From assembly GCF_000347635.1 (NCBI RefSeq), contig NC_020514.1, positions 3,534,001 to 3,598,000 on the forward strand: 64,000 nt of DNA. The letters run 5' to 3'. This document shows, piece by piece, positions 27,107 through 36,797 of the stretch. The stretch comes from Paraglaciecola psychrophila 170. Lineage in GTDB: Bacteria > Pseudomonadota > Gammaproteobacteria > Enterobacterales > Alteromonadaceae. The number at the start of each line of letters is the position of its first letter. Position 1 is the first letter of the stretch. Below the pieces are notes generated by a model. It did not search any database and had not been told where the DNA came from. It was given only the letters and a program-made list of their open reading frames with translations. The position numbers and the translations under genes were made by a program.

Positions 27107-28086
27107 TTTTTCTCGCCCCTATCGCTGAATTTTTCCAGTGAATATTGTTTAAACTGTTCACCTTCAAACACAGCAATAACCTTATTTGCATAATCGGGGT
27201 CAGTGGCATAACCCGCTTTTTGTAACTCTGAAAAATAATCTTGTGGTGACTGGCTGTGCTTAACTGCGTCTTCATATCTCGAATTTTGTTTTACAAAACC
27301 GACGTAATCTTGCATCGAGTCGGCAAAGGAATCGTACATTCTAAAGGGCGCTTTTTTTGGAGCGGCAACACCTTGCTCAAATTCGATAGTATCGACCATC
27401 GCTCGGTCACCCTGCCAACGTCGATCGGCTTTGATACCAAATAAATTGTGAGAATTCTGTCCAGAAGTATTATGGATCATGTGCTGACCCCAACCAGTTT
27501 CAATAGCTGCTTGCGCTAACAAAGCCTTCGGGTCTATACCTAGCTCTTCAGCTGCTTGTTGAGCTGCGGGATAAAGCTGCTCGATAAAAGACTGCGCATC
27601 GTCAAAAGCTGCAGTTTTAAACGATTGAAAGGTTTTAATTGATTGGTTGCCTAACACCTCTTCTTGGGATTTTTGAGTGCTAGCGATTGCATTTCGATTA
27701 ATACTAGAAAGATTACCATCACTACGTAAGGCACCAGCAGGCATATACCCGTCAACAGCTTTACCAAGTTGCCGCACAATGATATCCGCTAGCCCTATAC
27801 TGCCATTACTGGCTAAGTCACTGGCTATCTGAGTATCGTGCATATCTCGATAAAATTTAACTTGTTCTGAGTTAAATGGGCTATCTTTATCCGCCATCAC
27901 GTCTTGCGCTTTACGCATCGACTTGAGCATCATTTGCACAAAGATAGCCTCAAATTGTTTGGCTGCCTCATCTAATGCTTTACTGTCACCGCTTTGCGCT
28001 GCACGGCGCAACGCATCCAAACCTTTAATATCATTAGCATTTCGAGATAATTCAAGTGGGTTTTGGGTAATAAGTGACTGTTCCAT
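27103..28086 (-). CDS. flgJ: FlgJ, rod-cap protein with peptidoglycan hydrolase domain
   Basis: 327 residues, two domains. The N-terminal rod-binding part (FEAIFVQMMLKSMRKAQDVM, YRDMHDTQIAS) is followed by a glucosaminidase/muramidase domain from about residue 165, with ALLAQAAIETGWGQHM carrying the catalytic-type glutamate and NLFGIKADRRWQG. It works in the periplasm, opening the wall for the rod. It follows flgI by 18 bases. Confidence 0.95.
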   Translation of the reverse strand: MEQSLITQNPLELSRNANDIKGLDALRRAAQSGDSKALDEAAKQFEAIFVQMMLKSMRKAQDVMADKDSPFNSEQVKFYRDMHDTQIASDLASNGSIGLADIIVRQLGKAVDGYMPAGALRSDGNLSSINRNAIASTQKSQEEVLGNQSIKTFQSFKTAAFDDAQSFIEQLYPAAQQAAEELGIDPKALLAQAAIETGWGQHMIHNTSGQNSHNLFGIKADRRWQGDRAMVDTIEFEQGVAAPKKAPFRMYDSFADSMQDYVGFVKQNSRYEDAVKHSQSPQDYFSELQKAGYATDPDYANKVIAVFEGEQFKQYSLEKFSDRGEKK

Positions 28087-28104
28087 AAGATTTTCCAGAT
28101 AACC

Positions 28105-29217
28105 TTAAATAACGACCAGGTCGCCTTGTAAGGCTCCTGCTTCGCGTAGTGCTTCTAAGATAGCCATCAAGTCACCTGGTGCTGCACCGACTTCATTCAC
28201 TGCCCTGACCAACTCATCTAACGTCACGCCGGGATTAAAAGTGAACATACGAGTGTCGTCTAAATTCACGTCAATAATAGATTGAGTCGTCACCACAGTT
28301 TCACCATCAGCTAATGTATTAGGCTGATTGACTATTTGGTTTTCAGCAATGGTTACTGTTAGTCCACCATGAGTAATAGCGGCAGGTAAAAGCCGCACAT
28401 CTTGTCCAATCACGATGGTGCCAGTGCGACTATTGATCACCACTTTTGCAGAGGCTTTAGCTGGGGTAAATTCAAAGTTTTCTAGTGTAGCCAGAAAGCC
28501 AACTCTTGCCCCGACACCTCTAGGCGCATTTACCCTGACAGAAGCCGCGTCGATAGGTGTGGCAATAACATAACCTTTGTCTGGGTCAGCCCCTAAACGA
28601 GTATTAATGGTGTCAGCCAGGATTTTAGCAGTTGAAAAGTCAGGGTATTTCAAATTGAGTGTTAAATAGTCATTTTGCATAAAGCCACTTGGCACAGCTC
28701 GCTCCACTAAGCCACCATTAGCAATACGACCAACAGTAGGCGTGTTGACCACTATTTTTGAACCATCACCGCCTTCTGCGCCAAATCCACTGACCACTAA
28801 ACTGCCTTGAGCTATAACATAAACATTGCCATCTAATCCCTTTAAGAACGTCTGTATCAGTGTGCCTCCTTGCAAACTCGCAGCTTCACCGATAGAGGAA
28901 ACAGTGACGTCAATGGATTGCCCTGGTTTGATAAAAGGAGGCAGCAAAGCATGCACAGCAACAGCGGCAACATTTTTAATTTTAGGTTTAAGGTTATTAT
29001 CTAAGCTGATACCAAAATTCGATAACATGGTGCGAAAACTTTGCTCTGTAAATGGGCTCTGTTCCCCTGTTCCAGGTAACCCCACTACCAAACCATAACC
29101 TACTAACTGGTTACTTCTGACTCCTTGAACAGTGGCTAAGTCTTTTATTCTTTGCCCATAAGTCATGGGCGACAACATCAAACTGACTACGATCATCAGG
29201 GTAATAAAAGTCTTCAT
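28105..29217 (-). CDS. flgI: FlgI, P-ring protein
   Basis: 370 residues, standard length. A signal peptide (residues 1-21, ending SPMTYG) precedes [20 protein letters not shown], the highly conserved FlgI start. The C-terminus [20 protein letters not shown] is also diagnostic. It forms the periplasmic P ring around the rod and depends on FlgA for assembly. Confidence 0.97.
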   Translation of the reverse strand: MKTFITLMIVVSLMLSPMTYGQRIKDLATVQGVRSNQLVGYGLVVGLPGTGEQSPFTEQSFRTMLSNFGISLDNNLKPKIKNVAAVAVHALLPPFIKPGQSIDVTVSSIGEAASLQGGTLIQTFLKGLDGNVYVIAQGSLVVSGFGAEGGDGSKIVVNTPTVGRIANGGLVERAVPSGFMQNDYLTLNLKYPDFSTAKILADTINTRLGADPDKGYVIATPIDAASVRVNAPRGVGARVGFLATLENFEFTPAKASAKVVINSRTGTIVIGQDVRLLPAAITHGGLTVTIAENQIVNQPNTLADGETVVTTQSIIDVNLDDTRMFTFNPGVTLDELVRAVNEVGAAPGDLMAILEALREAGALQGDLVVI

Positions 29218-29230
29218 ATAATTTTCCTTA

Positions 29231-29929
29231 CTAAAACGGCCAATATTCAGATGAGAAAAAACCGCTTAACCAGCCTTCCTTTTGTGCTCTATCAAAACTA
29301 CCCGTGCCGCTATATTGGATGCGTGCATTGGCTATTTTGGTCGACTCTATTTCATTAGTTGGGCTAACGTCATCTGGGCGAACGACACCGGTTAAGCGAA
29401 TGTATTCGTCACCATTGTTCAAGGTCAGCCATTTTTCACCACGGACCAATAAGTTTTGGTTTGCTAGTACTTGCACCACGGTCACTGATATAGCGCCGGT
29501 TAAATTGTTACTTTGATTGGCCGAGGCATCACCTGTAAAGTCATTAGATGCATCTAGGCCCATCTGTATAGACTCACCACCAAGGTTGAGGGCATTTCCC
29601 CCCAACCCGATTATCGGGTTGACCGCTACACCGGTTGCTTTTGACGTACTGTTACTTGCTGATTTAGTGGCTCGAGTGTTTTCTTGAAGGTTAACCGTAA
29701 TGATGTCGCCAACACGCCTAGCTTTTACATCCGAGAAAAGGTTATTTGCCATATCAGCTTGAAAAATAGCCCCATCTTCAGCTACTTTTTGGCGTGGGAC
29801 TTCGGGCCTAATAGGTGCATAAAATGGGTCATTTGGTAATGGTTGATGACTGTTAGTAGATTGGCAACCGCTTAGCATACCTATGCCTAAACATAAGTAT
29901 GCTAATTTGAATAACGTTGACTTAATCAT
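29231..29929 (-). CDS. flgH: FlgH, L-ring lipoprotein
   Basis: 232 residues from the ATG at 29929. The frame is open to 29983, but the ATG at 29929 gives a proper lipoprotein signal peptide ([21 protein letters not shown], lipobox LSGC, Cys22). The mature part has [18 protein letters not shown] and [20 protein letters not shown], diagnostic of FlgH. It forms the outer-membrane L ring. It follows flgG by 16 bases. Confidence 0.95.
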   Translation of the reverse strand: MIKSTLFKLAYLCLGIGMLSGCQSTNSHQPLPNDPFYAPIRPEVPRQKVAEDGAIFQADMANNLFSDVKARRVGDIITVNLQENTRATKSASNSTSKATGVAVNPIIGLGGNALNLGGESIQMGLDASNDFTGDASANQSNNLTGAISVTVVQVLANQNLLVRGEKWLTLNNGDEYIRLTGVVRPDDVSPTNEIESTKIANARIQYSGTGSFDRAQKEGWLSGFFSSEYWPF

Positions 29930-29945
29930 CACTATTTCACTCTCA

Positions 29946-30734
29946 TTAAAGCTGCTGAATAACCTGACCCAACATCGAGTCAACGGCTGAAATTACTTTT
30001 GAGTTCATTTCGTACAAACGCTGACTTTCAATCAAGTTGACGAGCTCTTCTGTGACATTCACATTAGAAGTTTCAAGCGCCCCTTGCAATATAGTGCCAA
30101 TGCCTTCTAAGCCAGGCACTCCCTGTATTGGCGCACCACTTACAGCCGTCTCAACATATAAGTTCTGCCCAGTGGGTTGCAAACCAGTGGGGTTAATGAA
30201 ATCGGATAAACTAATCTGCCCCAATACTTGTGGGTCAGCTTGCCCTCTGACAGAAGCAGAGACTTCGCCATCTTGCGAGATAGTTAACTGCTGCGCATCT
30301 TCTGGCACGGTGATCGCTGGCTGCAGTAAAAATCCAGCGCCAGGGGTGACTATTTGACCTTGGTCATTAAGCGTGAATTGACCATTTCTAGTGTAAGCAG
30401 TGCTACCATCTGGTTGTAATATTTCAAAAAAACCTTTGCCTTGTACCATCATGTCTAAAGAGTTTTCAGTCGTCAGCATATTACCTTGAGTGTGCGCTTT
30501 TTGAGTCGCTACCACTTTACTACCAGCCCCTAACATCAATCCAGAAGGTAACTCAGTATCCGCGGAAGAACGGCCACCCGGTTGATTGATATTCTGATAA
30601 AGCAAATCTTCAAAAATAGCACGGTCTTTTTTAAAACCCACAGTGCTGGCGTTAGCCAAGTTATTGGATATTACTGCGACATCGGTCTGAGCGGCATCTA
30701 GGCCTGTTTTACTTATCCACAATGCAGGATGCAT
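29946..30734 (-). CDS. flgG: FlgG, distal rod protein
   Basis: 262 residues, exact family length. The N-terminal HPALWISKTGLDAAQTDVAV and NNLANASTVGFKKDRA, and the C-terminal LVNLIESQRLYEMNSKVI, are the flagellar rod/hook signatures. It makes the distal rod crossing the outer membrane rings. 74 bases separate it from flgF. Confidence 0.97.
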   Translation of the reverse strand: MHPALWISKTGLDAAQTDVAVISNNLANASTVGFKKDRAIFEDLLYQNINQPGGRSSADTELPSGLMLGAGSKVVATQKAHTQGNMLTTENSLDMMVQGKGFFEILQPDGSTAYTRNGQFTLNDQGQIVTPGAGFLLQPAITVPEDAQQLTISQDGEVSASVRGQADPQVLGQISLSDFINPTGLQPTGQNLYVETAVSGAPIQGVPGLEGIGTILQGALETSNVNVTEELVNLIESQRLYEMNSKVISAVDSMLGQVIQQL

Positions 30735-30808
30735 AGATTGTCTCCTAAAATTTTGGTTGTCGGCTCATTTTGCTAACGGTTGTCATAATCAGCTGCGCCA
30801 CAATTACT

Positions 30809-31552
30809 TTAGATAATGCGCAACAATTGATTACCACGGGTATCTAGTTCTTTTGCTTGTTTCATCATTTTAATTTGCATTTCATAATGCCGTTGCAAAT
30901 TGATCATATTGACCATTTCTTCCACAGGGTTAACATTACTGCCTTCAAGCACACCTGTACGAATACTAACTAACGCATCTTCTTCGGCTAATTCGCCCGT
31001 TTTTAATCGAAACAGGCCATCAGTCCCCCGTTCCATATCCCGCACATTTGGGTTCACAAACTTAAGTCGACCTACTTCTTCCAGCACAGTTTCGGGCGCG
31101 CCTTGAGGTTGAACTGAAAGCGTACCGTCATTCGCTATATTGATTTTGGATAAAGGAACAGGCAAAAATACAAGCCCAAAATCACCAATAACAGTATTAC
31201 CGTATGAATCTTTGAGTTCGCCGTTAGGGCCTAATTCGAAACTACCATTACGGCTATAAGCTTCATTGCCTTGTGCATCTTGAACTGAAAACCAACCATC
31301 GCCTTGTATCGCCAAATCCAGCTCTCTGCCAGTCTGGATCATGGCACCACCGTCAAAATTGTTAACAGCATTTTCTGTCATAGAAAACACTCGCGTCGGC
31401 AAACCCTCACCAAATGCGGGCATGGCACGAGCTTGTTCAAGTTGTGCCTTAAAACCAGTGGTTTGCGCATTAGCCAAGTTATTGGCACGAACCGATGCAC
31501 CTAATAAGTCTTGTTTAGCGCCACTGGCAGCAATGTAAAGTAGTTTATCCAT
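30809..31552 (-). CDS. flgF: FlgF, proximal rod protein
   Basis: 247 residues. DKLLYIAASGAKQDLLGASV and NNLANAQTTGFKAQLEQA at the N-terminus, MVNMINLQRHYEMQIKMMKQ at the C-terminus. It is the first gene after an internal terminator and a sigma-54-type promoter, so it probably heads a separate flgFGHIJKL transcript. Confidence 0.95.
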   Translation of the reverse strand: MDKLLYIAASGAKQDLLGASVRANNLANAQTTGFKAQLEQARAMPAFGEGLPTRVFSMTENAVNNFDGGAMIQTGRELDLAIQGDGWFSVQDAQGNEAYSRNGSFELGPNGELKDSYGNTVIGDFGLVFLPVPLSKINIANDGTLSVQPQGAPETVLEEVGRLKFVNPNVRDMERGTDGLFRLKTGELAEEDALVSIRTGVLEGSNVNPVEEMVNMINLQRHYEMQIKMMKQAKELDTRGNQLLRII

Positions 31553-31592
31553 GACAGAATCTTGACCTATTTGGAACTTGGTTAAGATATGT

Positions 31593-31607
31593 GCAAATAA
31601 GATGCCA
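31593..31607 (-). promoter_or_regulatory. Sigma-54-type promoter of flgF
   Basis: On the minus strand TGGCATCTTATTTGC: GG-N10-GC with TTGC at -12 and TGGCA at -24, close to the consensus TGGCAC-N5-TTGC. It lies 41 bases before the flgF start and just after the terminator of flgE. Confidence 0.75.
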
Positions 31608-31641
31608 TCTAAGGCTATTAAACTATCTATACGTCAGATAT

Positions 31642-31665
31642 AAAAAAGGCTGCTCGAAAGCAGCC
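31642..31665 (-). terminator. Rho-independent terminator after flgE
   Basis: On the minus strand GGCTGCT-TTCG-AGCAGCC followed by TTTTTT: a perfect 7-bp stem with a stable tetraloop, 29 bases after the flgE stop. It divides the flg genes into flgBCDE and flgF onward. Confidence 0.93.
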
Positions 31666-31693
31666 CAATAAAGACATAAATATCAGTATGTTA

Positions 31694-33058
31694 TTAACGA
31701 ATGTTGAGTACTGTTTGATTTAACTGATTGTTAATTTCCAAGGCTCTTGAATTGGCTTGGAAGTTTCGCTGGGCAATAATCAGGTCAATAAGCTCAGTGG
31801 TAAGGTTAACATTTGCCTGCTCTAATGCAGATGAGTTAATATCACCAAAAGTACCAGTAGTGGCTTCGCCGGCTAACGCTTCACCGGAACGAATACTTTC
31901 TTGCCACTGAGTGTTACTTTGTTGAGTTAGACCTTGATCATTTGCAAAACGCACCAGAGCTACTCGAATGATGGGTTCAGATGTACCATTTGAATAAGTT
32001 GCCCTTACAAGTCCATCGGAATCAATAGCTATCCCTGTCAAACGACCTACAGCCAAACCGTCTTGCTCTAATGAAGTAACTTCAAATGTCGAGGCGAACT
32101 GTGTGGGCTCCCCTGATACAGCGGTATTGGAATCCAATACAAAGTTTGTGGTAACAGTCTGACTAGGATCCGAACCGTTGGTTAAAATCCCCCCCCCAAG
32201 AGGGACTGAAGTTGCATCACCTAAAACCAAGGGCTCGCCAGCAGAATCAAACATAGCTTGAAAGTCACCACCACTACTAAACTCTAATCTAAATGCGGGA
32301 ATTTCAGCCCCTAAAGAAGTTGCACCTACGGTATTAACCGCACCTAAAGCACCATCAGCAAGAGGCTGGTCATCTACATAAGTAATCCCTAACCATTGAT
32401 TATCGTTACCTGGAGTATTATCTTTTAAGAAATAATAAGTCTGTACATGGCTATCACCTAACGAATCAAAAATAGTCACTGACGTTGCTGCGTTATAGGT
32501 AGTCGTATCGTCTGGGTCGAAGAAAGCAGGTTCTTTTGCTTCATCTCCTGCGGGTAAATTCATCTTCAGCTTGACTTCAGAAGTAGCTGTAGGTGAGCCT
32601 GAAGAGTCTGGAATACTCACGGGTTCGGTGGTACTTAAAGCCACTGATGCTGAAGTACCGTCGGCATTGACCGGAAAACCTAATAAATTGTCACCATTAG
32701 AATTTACCACAAAGTTACTGGAATCTAATTTAAACATTCCAGCACGTGTGTAGGAAAAGTCCCTAGAGTCTAAACCAGGCACTGTAGCAAAAAAGCCATT
32801 ACCGGTGATGGCTAAATCCAAAGCATTGTTAGTAAATTGTAAGCTACCTTGAGAAAACTGTTGAGCTACTTCTTGGGTAATAACACCGTCACCCACTTTA
32901 GTTTTGCCGCCTGCCAGCAAAGATTGAGCATATACATCACCAAATTCTGCTCGAGACTCTTTGAAGCCTACTGTATTAACGTTAGCAATGTTGTTTGCTG
33001 TTGTATCTAAGTCTCTTTGTGCCGCTGACACGCCACTTAACGCTATGTTAAAAGACAT
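31694..33058 (-). CDS. flgE: FlgE, hook protein
   Basis: 454 residues. SFNIALSGVSAAQRDLDTTA and NNIANVNTVGFKESRAEFGD at the N-terminus, LIDLIIAQRNFQANSRALEI at the C-terminus. It polymerises into the hook. It follows flgD by 14 bases and is followed by a strong terminator, matching the need for large amounts of this subunit. Confidence 0.97.
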   Translation of the reverse strand: MSFNIALSGVSAAQRDLDTTANNIANVNTVGFKESRAEFGDVYAQSLLAGGKTKVGDGVITQEVAQQFSQGSLQFTNNALDLAITGNGFFATVPGLDSRDFSYTRAGMFKLDSSNFVVNSNGDNLLGFPVNADGTSASVALSTTEPVSIPDSSGSPTATSEVKLKMNLPAGDEAKEPAFFDPDDTTTYNAATSVTIFDSLGDSHVQTYYFLKDNTPGNDNQWLGITYVDDQPLADGALGAVNTVGATSLGAEIPAFRLEFSSGGDFQAMFDSAGEPLVLGDATSVPLGGGILTNGSDPSQTVTTNFVLDSNTAVSGEPTQFASTFEVTSLEQDGLAVGRLTGIAIDSDGLVRATYSNGTSEPIIRVALVRFANDQGLTQQSNTQWQESIRSGEALAGEATTGTFGDINSSALEQANVNLTTELIDLIIAQRNFQANSRALEINNQLNQTVLNIR

Positions 33059-33072
33059 AATTTTCTCTCCTG

Positions 33073-33756
33073 TTAACCGCCGATTTGAATGACATCTTTA
33101 AGTTTGACACTTACATCGCCGTCCAAATTAAGAATAATACCTTGACTACTTGCAGCTACACTTACGCTGCCTACCTGTCTATTTATTGCTGTGGGCAATA
33201 CTACTGACTCGCCTGCCACATTGCCTTGCGCACGTACCACATAATTGCCAACCGGCATATTATTGCCGTTTACATCAGTTCCATCCCAATTAAACTCAAT
33301 ATTACCTGCTGCTTGGGTGCCGACATTAATTGACTTGATAATTTCACCGGTTTCATTTTCGATGGTAATTTCAAGACCCCCAACACTTTGTTCGGTAATT
33401 ACTACACCAGAAACATTCTGTCCTTCAGCTGAGATATATCCGATGTCACCTTGCAATAACACTTCTTGACCAATCAAACTGGATGCCTGTAATGCTTGAT
33501 TAGAGGTCATAGAAGTAGCAAAATCAGTAAACTTGTCGTTAAGCTGCTCTATACCATCAGCCATAGTGAAGCTGGTCATTTGTGCGACCATTTGGTCGTT
33601 ATCAACTGGCTTTGTAGGGTCTTGATTAGCTAACTGCTCAGTCAATAAAGAGAAAAAGTCTTCCTGGCTCAATGTCTGATTACTGTTATCAGATACCCCA
33701 GTTTTTTCTGGTTGCCAGTACAAGTTGGTGTTTAGACCATTGTTTACTGTTTCCAC
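33073..33756 (-). CDS. flgD: FlgD, hook cap/scaffold protein
   Basis: 227 residues. LSQEDFFSLLTEQLANQDPT and MVAQMTSFTMADGIEQLN are the FlgD signature, and a C-terminal FlgD Ig-like and Tudor-like region follows (EFNWDGTDVNGNNMPVGNY). It caps the growing hook. It lies 40 bases after flgC. Confidence 0.95.
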   Translation of the reverse strand: METVNNGLNTNLYWQPEKTGVSDNSNQTLSQEDFFSLLTEQLANQDPTKPVDNDQMVAQMTSFTMADGIEQLNDKFTDFATSMTSNQALQASSLIGQEVLLQGDIGYISAEGQNVSGVVITEQSVGGLEITIENETGEIIKSINVGTQAAGNIEFNWDGTDVNGNNMPVGNYVVRAQGNVAGESVVLPTAINRQVGSVSVAASSQGIILNLDGDVSVKLKDVIQIGG

Positions 33757-33796
33757 AATTATTCCTCTATATATGACTTGCGGTTGCTACTCATTA

Positions 33797-34219
33797 TTAG
33801 TTACCTTGACCGAGTCTTAGCACATTCCTAAAGATTCGTTTAGTGGTATCTGCTATCTGTACGTTTGTCTCGTAGGCTTTAGATGCAGACATCATATCCG
33901 CCATTTCCTCAACTACATTGACATTGGGTTTGTAGATATAACCATTTTCGTCCGACATGGGGTGTCCAGGGCTGTACTCAATTTGTAAGGGCTTAGCACT
34001 TTCGACTATCCCCAGCACTTTTACCCTGCTGCCCACACCTTGTTGTTCAGATGCTTGACGTAATTCAGCGGCAAAAACAGGATGGCGAGCCTTATATGTC
34101 TGGTCATAACTACTGCTGACACTATTAGCATTCGCCACATTACTGGCGGTGGTATTCAGACGTACACTTTGTGCACTCATACCTGTGCTAGCTATGTCCA
34201 TCACGTTAAATAAACTCAT
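33797..34219 (-). CDS. flgC: FlgC, proximal rod protein
   Basis: 140 residues. FNVMDIASTGMSAQSVRLNT and ASNVANANS at the N-terminus; YKPNVNVVEEMADMMSASKA and YETNVQ at the C-terminus. It is adjacent to flgB with 2 bases between the genes. Confidence 0.97.
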   Translation of the reverse strand: MSLFNVMDIASTGMSAQSVRLNTTASNVANANSVSSSYDQTYKARHPVFAAELRQASEQQGVGSRVKVLGIVESAKPLQIEYSPGHPMSDENGYIYKPNVNVVEEMADMMSASKAYETNVQIADTTKRIFRNVLRLGQGN

Positions 34220-34221
34220 TA

Positions 34222-34620
34222 TTACTGACCTCCACTCAAGGCTTTTTTCATGCCTTTAATTTTACCGTTAAGAAACTCCATTCCTGCTTGATAACGTAAC
34301 CCATTGTCTAAAAATGTATTTCTTTCAATTTGAACATCAACCGTATTGCCATCACCGGTGTCAGATTGATTTGGGATACGAAACTGCAATTCACCCGTAC
34401 TTTTCATAGAACCTTTAATATGGTTGTCATGAGTGCGAGTTAAATTTTGACCACTAGATTGCTGTGCGCTTTTCATCGCCTTTTGAAAATCGATGTCTCT
34501 TGCCTTGTAGCCTGGTGTGTTTGCATTCGCTAAGTTTCCAGCGAGTACTTCCATCCTGTCAGTTCTGACCTGCAGGGCTTTATGATGAAAGCCCATCAAG
34601 TTGTCTAGGTTAATAGCCAT
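34222..34620 (-). CDS. flgB: FlgB, proximal rod protein
   Basis: 132 residues. LAGNLANANTPGYKARDIDF is the FlgB signature, with NTFLDNGLRYQAGMEFLNGK at the C-terminus. First gene of the flgBCDE unit, with a ribosome binding site GAGGAG seven bases upstream and a sigma-54 promoter at 34649-34663. Confidence 0.97.
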   Translation of the reverse strand: MAINLDNLMGFHHKALQVRTDRMEVLAGNLANANTPGYKARDIDFQKAMKSAQQSSGQNLTRTHDNHIKGSMKSTGELQFRIPNQSDTGDGNTVDVQIERNTFLDNGLRYQAGMEFLNGKIKGMKKALSGGQ

Positions 34621-34648
34621 GTACTTCTCCTCTATGTACCGAGATGCA

Positions 34649-34663
34649 GCAAGGACTGTGCCA
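34649..34663 (-). promoter_or_regulatory. Sigma-54 promoter of flgBCDE
   Basis: On the minus strand TGGCACAGTCCTTGC, a full match to TGGCAC-N5-TTGC with GG-N10-GC spacing. It is 29 bases from the flgB start. It implies control by a sigma-54 activator of FlrC type, as in polar flagella. Confidence 0.88.
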
Positions 34664-34714
34664 TAGGCAACAATATTAGCAAGATTAAAATAGAGGCAGA
34701 GCTCTAAGGTAGGT

Positions 34715-35548
34715 TTATTGAGGTTTTATAAGGTAATAAAGGCCTGGATTACACCTGACCATGGTAAATTTATCAGTCAAACCTGAAATAGACTCTGATG
34801 CGCCAAGGAATAATACGCCGTCATCTTGCAGGCATGCGGCAATCTTTTGCAGTATTTTCTTTTTCACTTCGGGAGAGAAATAAATCAGCACATTACGACA
34901 AAATATAATATCGAACTTGCCAAGTGATGTATAACTATCTAATAAGTTGATAGCTTTAAATTTGGCTAAGGCTTTTACGGGTAATTTTAAGCGCAATTTA
35001 CCGTTATCCGCTGGTTCAAAAAAATCTAATTTGAATTGCTCTGGTAGACCACGAGAAATGGCCAAATGATCGTACTCTGCTGACCGACAACGTTGCAACA
35101 TCTCTTCGGATATATCAGTCCCAACAATCTCAATACCAGCACGAAAGCTATTTGAGCGTTGTTTCTTGTAATTCAAAATAGTCATGGCAATTGAGTAGGC
35201 TTCTTGACCTGACGAACAAGCGGCACTCCATATACGCAAGGGTCTAGTTTTGTCAGAAAACTGGCTAAGTATGGGGTTCTCAAGCAGTTTAAAAGGGTAA
35301 TCATCACGAAACCATAAGGTTTCATTCGTTGTCATGGCTTCAATGGCGGCAGTTTGATGTTGCCGGTTGCCTTTAATTATTGAGTCTATATAAGCGTTAA
35401 TAGACTCATAGTTAAACTGTTTGATTAATGGGAGCAGCCTACTACGCACTAAATACTGCTTATTATCCCCTAAAACGATGCCACAGGATCGCTCCAAGAA
35501 ATAACTAAAAGAAATATAATGTTGCTGATCAAACTCTTTACCTGTCAC
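34715..35548 (-). CDS. cheR: CheR, chemoreceptor methyltransferase
   Basis: 277 residues, standard CheR. The N-terminal helical domain is followed by the SAM-binding domain: TTNETLWFRDDYPF, PLRIWSAACSSGQEAYSIAM, IVGTDISEEML and FDIIFCRNVLIYF. It methylates glutamates on chemoreceptors. Located between cheV and flgB, a common Alteromonas/Vibrio/Shewanella arrangement. Confidence 0.95.
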   Translation of the reverse strand: MTGKEFDQQHYISFSYFLERSCGIVLGDNKQYLVRSRLLPLIKQFNYESINAYIDSIIKGNRQHQTAAIEAMTTNETLWFRDDYPFKLLENPILSQFSDKTRPLRIWSAACSSGQEAYSIAMTILNYKKQRSNSFRAGIEIVGTDISEEMLQRCRSAEYDHLAISRGLPEQFKLDFFEPADNGKLRLKLPVKALAKFKAINLLDSYTSLGKFDIIFCRNVLIYFSPEVKKKILQKIAACLQDDGVLFLGASESISGLTDKFTMVRCNPGLYYLIKPQ

Positions 35549-35632
35549 TCAATGCTCTCTATCAGTATATTTTTGAAAATTCAAAAACAACATATTTCCC
35601 ATAATCTTAATCAACAGCTCTCAAGGCTTGTA

Positions 35633-36556
35633 CTACTCGTTTCCAAACCATTTTTGGACCGAGGTAGCCAACTCATCTGGGTGAAACTTAGCAATAAAAT
35701 CGTCAGCACCCACTTTCTCAACCATTGCCTGGTTAAACACGCCACTTAAAGACGTGTGCAGAATAACGTGAAGATTTTTCAGCTCTGGAGTATTTCTTAT
35801 TTCTGCTGTAAGTGTGTACCCGTCCATCTCAGGCATTTCAATATCTGATATTAGTACACCTACTTTGTCGGTTATATCACCTGTTTCGGCAGCAATTTCT
35901 TTTAATCTCTTCAAAGCTTCAAGACCATTTTTTGCTAATTCGATTTCTAGACCGAGTGAAGACAAAGCTTTCTTAACCTGATTACGAGCCACGGAGGAAT
36001 CATCAGCAATAAATATTATTTTTTCATGTTTATTATCTACTTTTAGATTGCCTGCAACTTCATCACTCAAATCAGTGTTGACAGGTGAAATATCATTCAG
36101 AATTTTTTCAACATCCAAAATTTCTATCAACTCGTTTTCAATTTGGGTGACTGCTGTCAGATAACTTTCTCGACCACTACCTTTAGGCGGCGGCATAATA
36201 GACTGCCAGTTAGTGTTAATAATACGCTCTACTGAGCCCACTAAAAAACCTTGTACTGAACTGTTGTATTCGGCAATGATAATAAAAGCAGTGCTTAGGT
36301 CTTCAATCCTCTTGCCGCCTACAGCCAGACTCATGTCTATCACGGAAATAGTTTGCCCTCGGATGTGAGCAATGCCTCTAACTAACTTATTCAGTCTAGG
36401 CATAGAGGTTAAAGGTGGACACTGCAATACTTCACGCACTTTAAATACATTAATACCAAACCGCTGTCTTGTATTGAGCTTAAACAACAACAACTCTAAT
36501 CTATTTTCACCAACCAGTTGGGTACGTTGGTTGACCGAGTTAAGAATTTCAGACAT
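35633..36556 (-). CDS. cheV: CheV, CheW-response regulator coupling protein
   Basis: 307 residues from the ATG at 36556, which has GGAG six bases upstream; an upstream in-frame TTG at 36568 is less likely. The N-terminal CheW domain (FGINVFKVREVLQCPPLTSM, GQTISVIDMSLAVGG) is followed by a receiver domain from about 185: FIADDSSVARNQVKKAL and phospho-acceptor Asp in VLISDIEMPEMDGYTL. It couples chemoreceptors to CheA and is itself phosphorylated. Divergent from flgA. Confidence 0.95.
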   Translation of the reverse strand: MSEILNSVNQRTQLVGENRLELLLFKLNTRQRFGINVFKVREVLQCPPLTSMPRLNKLVRGIAHIRGQTISVIDMSLAVGGKRIEDLSTAFIIIAEYNSSVQGFLVGSVERIINTNWQSIMPPPKGSGRESYLTAVTQIENELIEILDVEKILNDISPVNTDLSDEVAGNLKVDNKHEKIIFIADDSSVARNQVKKALSSLGLEIELAKNGLEALKRLKEIAAETGDITDKVGVLISDIEMPEMDGYTLTAEIRNTPELKNLHVILHTSLSGVFNQAMVEKVGADDFIAKFHPDELATSVQKWFGNE

Positions 36557-36721
36557 ATATGACTCCAATACGAATTAAAAGCGGCGTAACTTTTGCTTAT
36601 ATCCTACTAAGGTACGATTAAGGACAATTAAACCACAACTATATTGCGCAGAACCGCAACAAATTGACACTTACACGAAACGCATTAACTGAGCTGAGCA
36701 ATAGCAACTGTAAAGTTTCTA

Positions 36722-36749
36722 ATAAAGCGTCTAAATATTGACGCTTTAT
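36722..36749. repeat. Perfect 10-bp inverted repeat between cheV and flgA
   Basis: ATAAAGCGTC and its reverse complement GACGCTTTAT flank an 8-base AT loop. It lies 49 bases before the flgA ATG in the divergent cheV-flgA region (36557-36797). Without a T-run it looks more like an operator than a terminator. Confidence 0.7.
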
Positions 36750-36797
36750 GCTTTCGTTCATACGCCCTTAGCATAGACAAATTAACAACAAGTGAAC

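Noticed and set aside
36722..36749. Inverted repeat as a terminator for cheV or flgA
   Set aside because: It lies upstream of both genes and lacks a T-run, so an operator is more plausible.
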